A stretch of DNA of 64,000 bases. Origin: an uncultured Nioella sp. (GTDB taxonomy: Bacteria; Pseudomonadota; Alphaproteobacteria; Rhodobacterales; Rhodobacteraceae). The stretch is from the NCBI GenBank assembly GCA_947495575.1, contig CANLZL010000002.1, positions 248,001 through 312,000 of the forward strand. Direction: 5' to 3'. The position numbers and the translations under genes were made by a program. Under the pieces are notes generated by a model. That model made no database searches and had not been told where the DNA came from. It was given only the letters and a program-made list of their open reading frames with translations. This document shows positions 60,924 to 64,000 of the stretch, piece after piece. Numbering within the stretch: position 1 is the first letter of the stretch; every line of letters begins with the position of its first letter.

Positions 60924-61236
60924 AGCCACCGACCGCATGGACCTATATATGCGGCTCTTTGACAGATGCCGCGAATTTGAGACAGGACAAAAGAAGACCA
61001 CCCTTGATGCTCCGATGTCGGAACTTGCAGCCCCCCCAGTGTCACTATCTGAAATACAGAGCAATGATGGCTCCTTGGTGACCAAAGCTCTTGAGCAATT
61101 TGGTTGCAGAAATGCTTTGGAGAAAGCTGACCATTTCATTGAATTGTCTCAACTCATTTCAGATTTTGAAATAGATCTTGACCCCAATGACACCCACACT
61201 AAAAGACTGTTGGACTTTGTCTATCCGGTTGTCTGA
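60910..61236 (+). CDS. Small protein of unknown function after the carbamoyltransferase
   Basis: I do not recognise this 108-residue acidic, helical protein (SLTEATDRMDLYMRLFDRCREFE near the start, DFEIDLDPNDTHTKRLLDFVYPVV at the end). TTG 60910 follows GGAAGGAAAAAA and lies inside the carbamoyltransferase 3' end; TTG 60895 is an alternative. The tight overlap suggests translation coupled to the carbamoyltransferase, so it may be an accessory or acceptor-carrier protein. No catalytic motif is visible. Confidence 0.6.
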   Translation: MSLTEATDRMDLYMRLFDRCREFETGQKKTTLDAPMSELAAPPVSLSEIQSNDGSLVTKALEQFGCRNALEKADHFIELSQLISDFEIDLDPNDTHTKRLLDFVYPVV

Positions 61237-61361
61237 GTTCTAGTTTTGAAATGCTAAATATCCGGCATTAGAAAACTTGAAGGGCGCCCAAATTCAGGGC
61301 GCAGGAGGCCGCGGATGCAGATCCAGGCATTCAGTCTATTTCCATTGCTCTGTTAGCTGGG

Positions 61362-62933
61362 TTGAAGGAGAGCGCCGGTGCTCTGGAGGAGTCGAGCCGG
61401 TCACTTAGTAGTCGGGATGATTGGTATAATCATCGAATTTCCGGTATTCGAATATTGAAGGGGGACCCGGACTTGAATTCGAATGACACTACCCCGGTTG
61501 AAGCAGCTTCTGCTTCGGTCGTGATGCCAGATGTGCACACTGCCCTCTTTCGACCTCCGTTTTATCGAGGCCATCTCGACGTTGTGTCCGGTACATTGGT
61601 CTACGGGTGGTGCATTCGGGCGACAGAACCAGGGTCTACGTGCCGATTGAATGTTCTATTGGGCGGATACCTGATTGGGAGCGTTTCAACAGGCCTTAGT
61701 CGCCCAGATGTCAGTGAAGCTTTCGAACACGATATGACACCGGGGTTTTCGTTTGATCTGAGCGATAATGGCGATTTCGATGCAGACCACGTTTGCGCGA
61801 TCATTAGAAAGTTGCTTGCGTCCGACAATCCTGAACCCCGCGGGGTTGATATTCAGATCGCAGGCGAAAACCTGATCTTGAACAGGACAAACCCTGCGGA
61901 AAACATACAATCCTGGCTGCGTGACGTTCTGTGGACGTTGGAGCGCCAGGAACGGTCAAATCCTTCACCACTGCCCAAAACAGAAATTTTACCTTCCGAC
62001 AGATCACCGGGTCAAACCACTGAAATAGCCATCGTCCTTGGAGTTCACCGGTCAGGAACCTCCCTGTTTACAGCAGGCCTGCAGGCATTGGGTCTGGATT
62101 TGGGGGATTACGATCAAAATGAAGATGTGCACAACAAACGAGGTTACTTCGAACATCCGAAAATCCGAGTGTTTAACGAGCGCCTTATGGCCCACTTGGG
62201 AACAACGTGGGAAAATTGGGGGTTTTATCCGGGGCAAGAGTCTTTTCAGGATCCGGCGCTTGGGTCTTGGCGCCACGATGCCGCAAGCCTTTTGATTGAG
62301 TGTTTTCCTAAACCGGGACGATATGCATTAAAAGAACCGCGTATGTCGACGCTTTGGCCATTCTGGAAGGCTGTATTGAATGATCTGGGGTGGGAAAAGC
62401 GTCAGATCCTGGTTGTCCGCAACCCCGAGGAAGTTGCTGAAAGCAATCATCAAAGGGGAATGCGGGCGGGACGCGGATTTCCATTTATTTCCGAACCGGA
62501 GCCGATGCGCGCGCTGTGGGCTGTGACCATGCATGGCCTTTTGTCAAACTTGAAGGACTGCCAGACGCTTCTTGTCCGTCACGCGTCACTTTACAGTGAC
62601 CCGGTTGCTGTAATGAATGCTTGTGCAGACTTCATTGGAGTGGTTCCCGATGCCACCGCCTTAAAAAAATTCAGCTGCGAATTTGTTGATGAAACGATGC
62701 GCCGCGCCACCACGACTGTCAGTACGGATCGCGGGGCATGGGGTATCCTCGCTCGAAATCTTTACGAGGCGCTCGGGCCTGAGACCCTCCCCAAAACGCT
62801 TTCCACGGCCGATATTTCGGAAATCCTTTTAAGCCAGCAGGACCTGACCGCGCAATTGCCGTACTTAGGCGCAATTCGCGACTCCATCAGTTGCCTTCAC
62901 AGCTTACTGGAGCAACCAACTGCGGTGAAATGA
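61362..62933 (+). CDS. Sulfotransferase C with an N-terminal glycan-associated domain
   Basis: A protein of up to 523 residues made of two parts. Residues about 65-165 (HLDVVSGTLVYGWCIRA, then LNVLLGGYLIGSVSTGLSRPDVSEAF, GFSFDL) match the beta-sandwich module often fused to glycosyltransferases in surface-polysaccharide loci. Residues about 215-500 form a sulfotransferase domain: LGVHRSGTSLFTAGLQALG as the PAPS loop, YALKEPRMSTLWPFW, and ILVVRNPEEVAESNHQRG as the 3'-phosphate site. The start is uncertain: TTG 61362, TTG 61474 (behind AAGGGGG) or ATG 61524. The 125 bp before it contain a small GC hairpin only. Confidence 0.8.
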   Translation: MKESAGALEESSRSLSSRDDWYNHRISGIRILKGDPDLNSNDTTPVEAASASVVMPDVHTALFRPPFYRGHLDVVSGTLVYGWCIRATEPGSTCRLNVLLGGYLIGSVSTGLSRPDVSEAFEHDMTPGFSFDLSDNGDFDADHVCAIIRKLLASDNPEPRGVDIQIAGENLILNRTNPAENIQSWLRDVLWTLERQERSNPSPLPKTEILPSDRSPGQTTEIAIVLGVHRSGTSLFTAGLQALGLDLGDYDQNEDVHNKRGYFEHPKIRVFNERLMAHLGTTWENWGFYPGQESFQDPALGSWRHDAASLLIECFPKPGRYALKEPRMSTLWPFWKAVLNDLGWEKRQILVVRNPEEVAESNHQRGMRAGRGFPFISEPEPMRALWAVTMHGLLSNLKDCQTLLVRHASLYSDPVAVMNACADFIGVVPDATALKKFSCEFVDETMRRATTTVSTDRGAWGILARNLYEALGPETLPKTLSTADISEILLSQQDLTAQLPYLGAIRDSISCLHSLLEQPTAVK

Positions 62934-63016
62934 AAACACCCACGGTTCGCCCCTGCAGGAAATGTGCAAAAAAGCGTTGGGGATGGCTGAATTCAGGACA
63001 GAAACCCGCCAGTTGA

Positions 63017-63259
63017 TGATATAGACGGTGCAGCAAACAAGCCGGATTGCCGGAAGATCTGACATCGCACGCCATCCGCAAAGGCAGGCTCATGTTTCGG
63101 CGTGAAAGGGGCGTACCAAAGGACATTCGGATGGCCTGGGCCGGTCTTCAAACCGAGTCAGAAGCAGAAGGCTACACCAAGTCTGCGGACATCAAAAAGG
63201 CCATATCGGGAACAGAAAGCTCCAACTTAATCGAAACCTGTTCCAACTTAGGGCGTTAA
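63017..63259 (+). pseudogene. Degenerate C-terminus of a tyrosine recombinase (integrase)
   Basis: After a stop codon at 63017, the frame reads YRRCSKQAGLPEDLTSHAIRKG, then GVPKDIRMAWAGLQTESEAEGYTKSADIKKA. This follows the integrase C-terminal plan: FxRWCxxAGLPxxxSAHGLRKA, a GxxxxxIMAxxGHxTxxEVxRYTxxAD helix, and the Tyr. The HGLRK motif has become HAIRK, GH has become AG, and the upstream catalytic part is missing. It sits 31 bp from the 3' end of a tRNA-Arg, the classical place for an island integrase. The remaining 62934-63016 region shows no other feature. Confidence 0.55.
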
Positions 63260-63290
63260 GCAATTGTGTTTATTAGTATTTCTTTTAAAG

Positions 63291-63367
<77 letters not shown>

Positions 63368-63531
63368 GTGCCCGGGCGGTATAGCCAAGCCCCCGCCCCC
63401 CCGCAATGGGAAATCTGCCCACCGTCGGAACTTCCCCATTCCGCGGCAGCAGCGGCGCAAGGATGGCCCCTGTGGGGCCTGACGCGCGCCGCCGCACGGT
63501 CGATGCGCCGTAAGGCGCAGCGAAACCAGAG

Positions 63532-64000
63532 TCAGGCAAAAAGCTCGTGACAGAGCTCCAGCGCATCGACCAGCGCATCGACTTCTGCTTCGGTATTGTA
63601 CAGTCCGAAAGAGGCCCGGCAGGTGGCTGTCACGCCCAGATGGTCCATCAGTGGTTGGGCGCAGTGATGCCCGGCCCGCACGGCGACACCCTTTTTGTCC
63701 AGCACGGTCGAGATGTCATGGGCATGGGCCGCTCCCTCAAGCGTGAACGAGAATATGGCGCCTTTGCCAGACGATTTGCCCTGCACATTTAACCAGTTCA
63801 ACCCGTTCAACCGATCCCGCGCATAGTCGCGCAAACGGCGTTCATGGGCGGCGACCTTCTCCATCCCCAGCCCCATCATATACTCCAGCGCCGCGCCCAT
63901 CCCGATTTGTTGCACAATGCCCGGTGTGCCCGCCTCAAACTTCATCGGCGGGTCGTTATAGGTGACAACATCACGGCCCACGTCGCGGATCATATCGCCG
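63532..64000 (-). CDS. sufS: Cysteine desulfurase SufS (5' end beyond window)
   Basis: The C-terminal 156 residues of a class V aminotransferase-fold cysteine desulfurase that delivers sulfur for Fe-S cluster assembly. KFEAGTPGIVQQIGMGAALEYM and the active-site RAGHHCAQPLM (catalytic Cys) are typical of SufS. YNTEAEVDALVDALELCHELF ends it. The N-terminal PLP-lysine part lies outside the window. It is separated from tRNA-Arg by 164 bp with no gene and marks the return to core genome. Confidence 0.94.
   Translation of the reverse strand, partial: GDMIRDVGRDVVTYNDPPMKFEAGTPGIVQQIGMGAALEYMMGLGMEKVAAHERRLRDYARDRLNGLNWLNVQGKSSGKGAIFSFTLEGAAHAHDISTVLDKKGVAVRAGHHCAQPLMDHLGVTATCRASFGLYNTEAEVDALVDALELCHELFA

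Overview
The window looks like a chromosome segment of a marine member of the Rhodobacteraceae (Roseobacter group, Alphaproteobacteria). The evidence is the dusB(nifR3)-ntrB-ntrC operon, a fused ispDF gene, a detached gene-transfer-agent-type lysis pair (muramidase plus 3TM holin), CcmE-dependent cytochrome c biogenesis and many periplasmic-binding-protein transporters. This placement rests on gene content and order, not on a database search.

1-20.9 kb is mostly housekeeping. It holds nitrogen control (ntrC cut by the left edge, ntrB, dusB), isoprenoid and lipid genes (ispDF, pgpA), pncC, amtB, a MAPEG protein, a RatA/COQ10 protein, hpt, two cytochromes c, a Sel1-repeat protein, lipA, a peroxiredoxin behind an iron-control-like palindrome, the GTA-type lysis pair, ccmE, murI, speB, a flavin reductase, an M20 amidohydrolase, mazG and a YaiI-family protein.

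21.2-27.6 kb is one branched-chain-amino-acid-type ABC operon: binding protein, two ATPases, three small exported cysteine-containing proteins, two permeases. The three small genes inside a liv operon are unusual. 27.6-30.2 kb is a dusA-tauE-dioxygenase-like operon. 30.3-34.1 kb is a three-subunit molybdenum hydroxylase with its own MoaD-like protein.

34.4-54.3 kb is a carbohydrate catabolic locus: two paralogous sugar-binding proteins, a full CUT1 ABC importer, a GH127-type beta-L-arabinofuranosidase, a Cys-type sulfatase, an IlvD/Edd sugar-acid dehydratase, an enolase-superfamily dehydratase, an HpaI-type aldolase, a hydratase, an aldehyde dehydrogenase, two GntR regulators and two EamA exporters. 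A recurring TGTCGA-type sequence and a CATAATATG sequence sit in its intergenic regions and probably form its regulon. I infer that it takes up and degrades a (possibly sulfated) L-arabinose-containing glycan by non-phosphorylating sugar-acid dehydration to pyruvate and a small aldehyde.

54.3-63.4 kb is an accessory island. Its left side carries the C-terminal remnant of an IS1595-type transposase. Its right side carries a remnant of a tyrosine recombinase beside the 3' end of a tRNA-Arg(CCG) gene. It holds a HEPN-like protein, a small stop-interrupted gene, three sulfotransferases, a family 2 glycosyltransferase, an SGNH hydrolase, a NodU/CmcH-type carbamoyltransferase and a small unknown protein: in effect a glycan sulfation/carbamoylation cassette. 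The window ends inside sufS.
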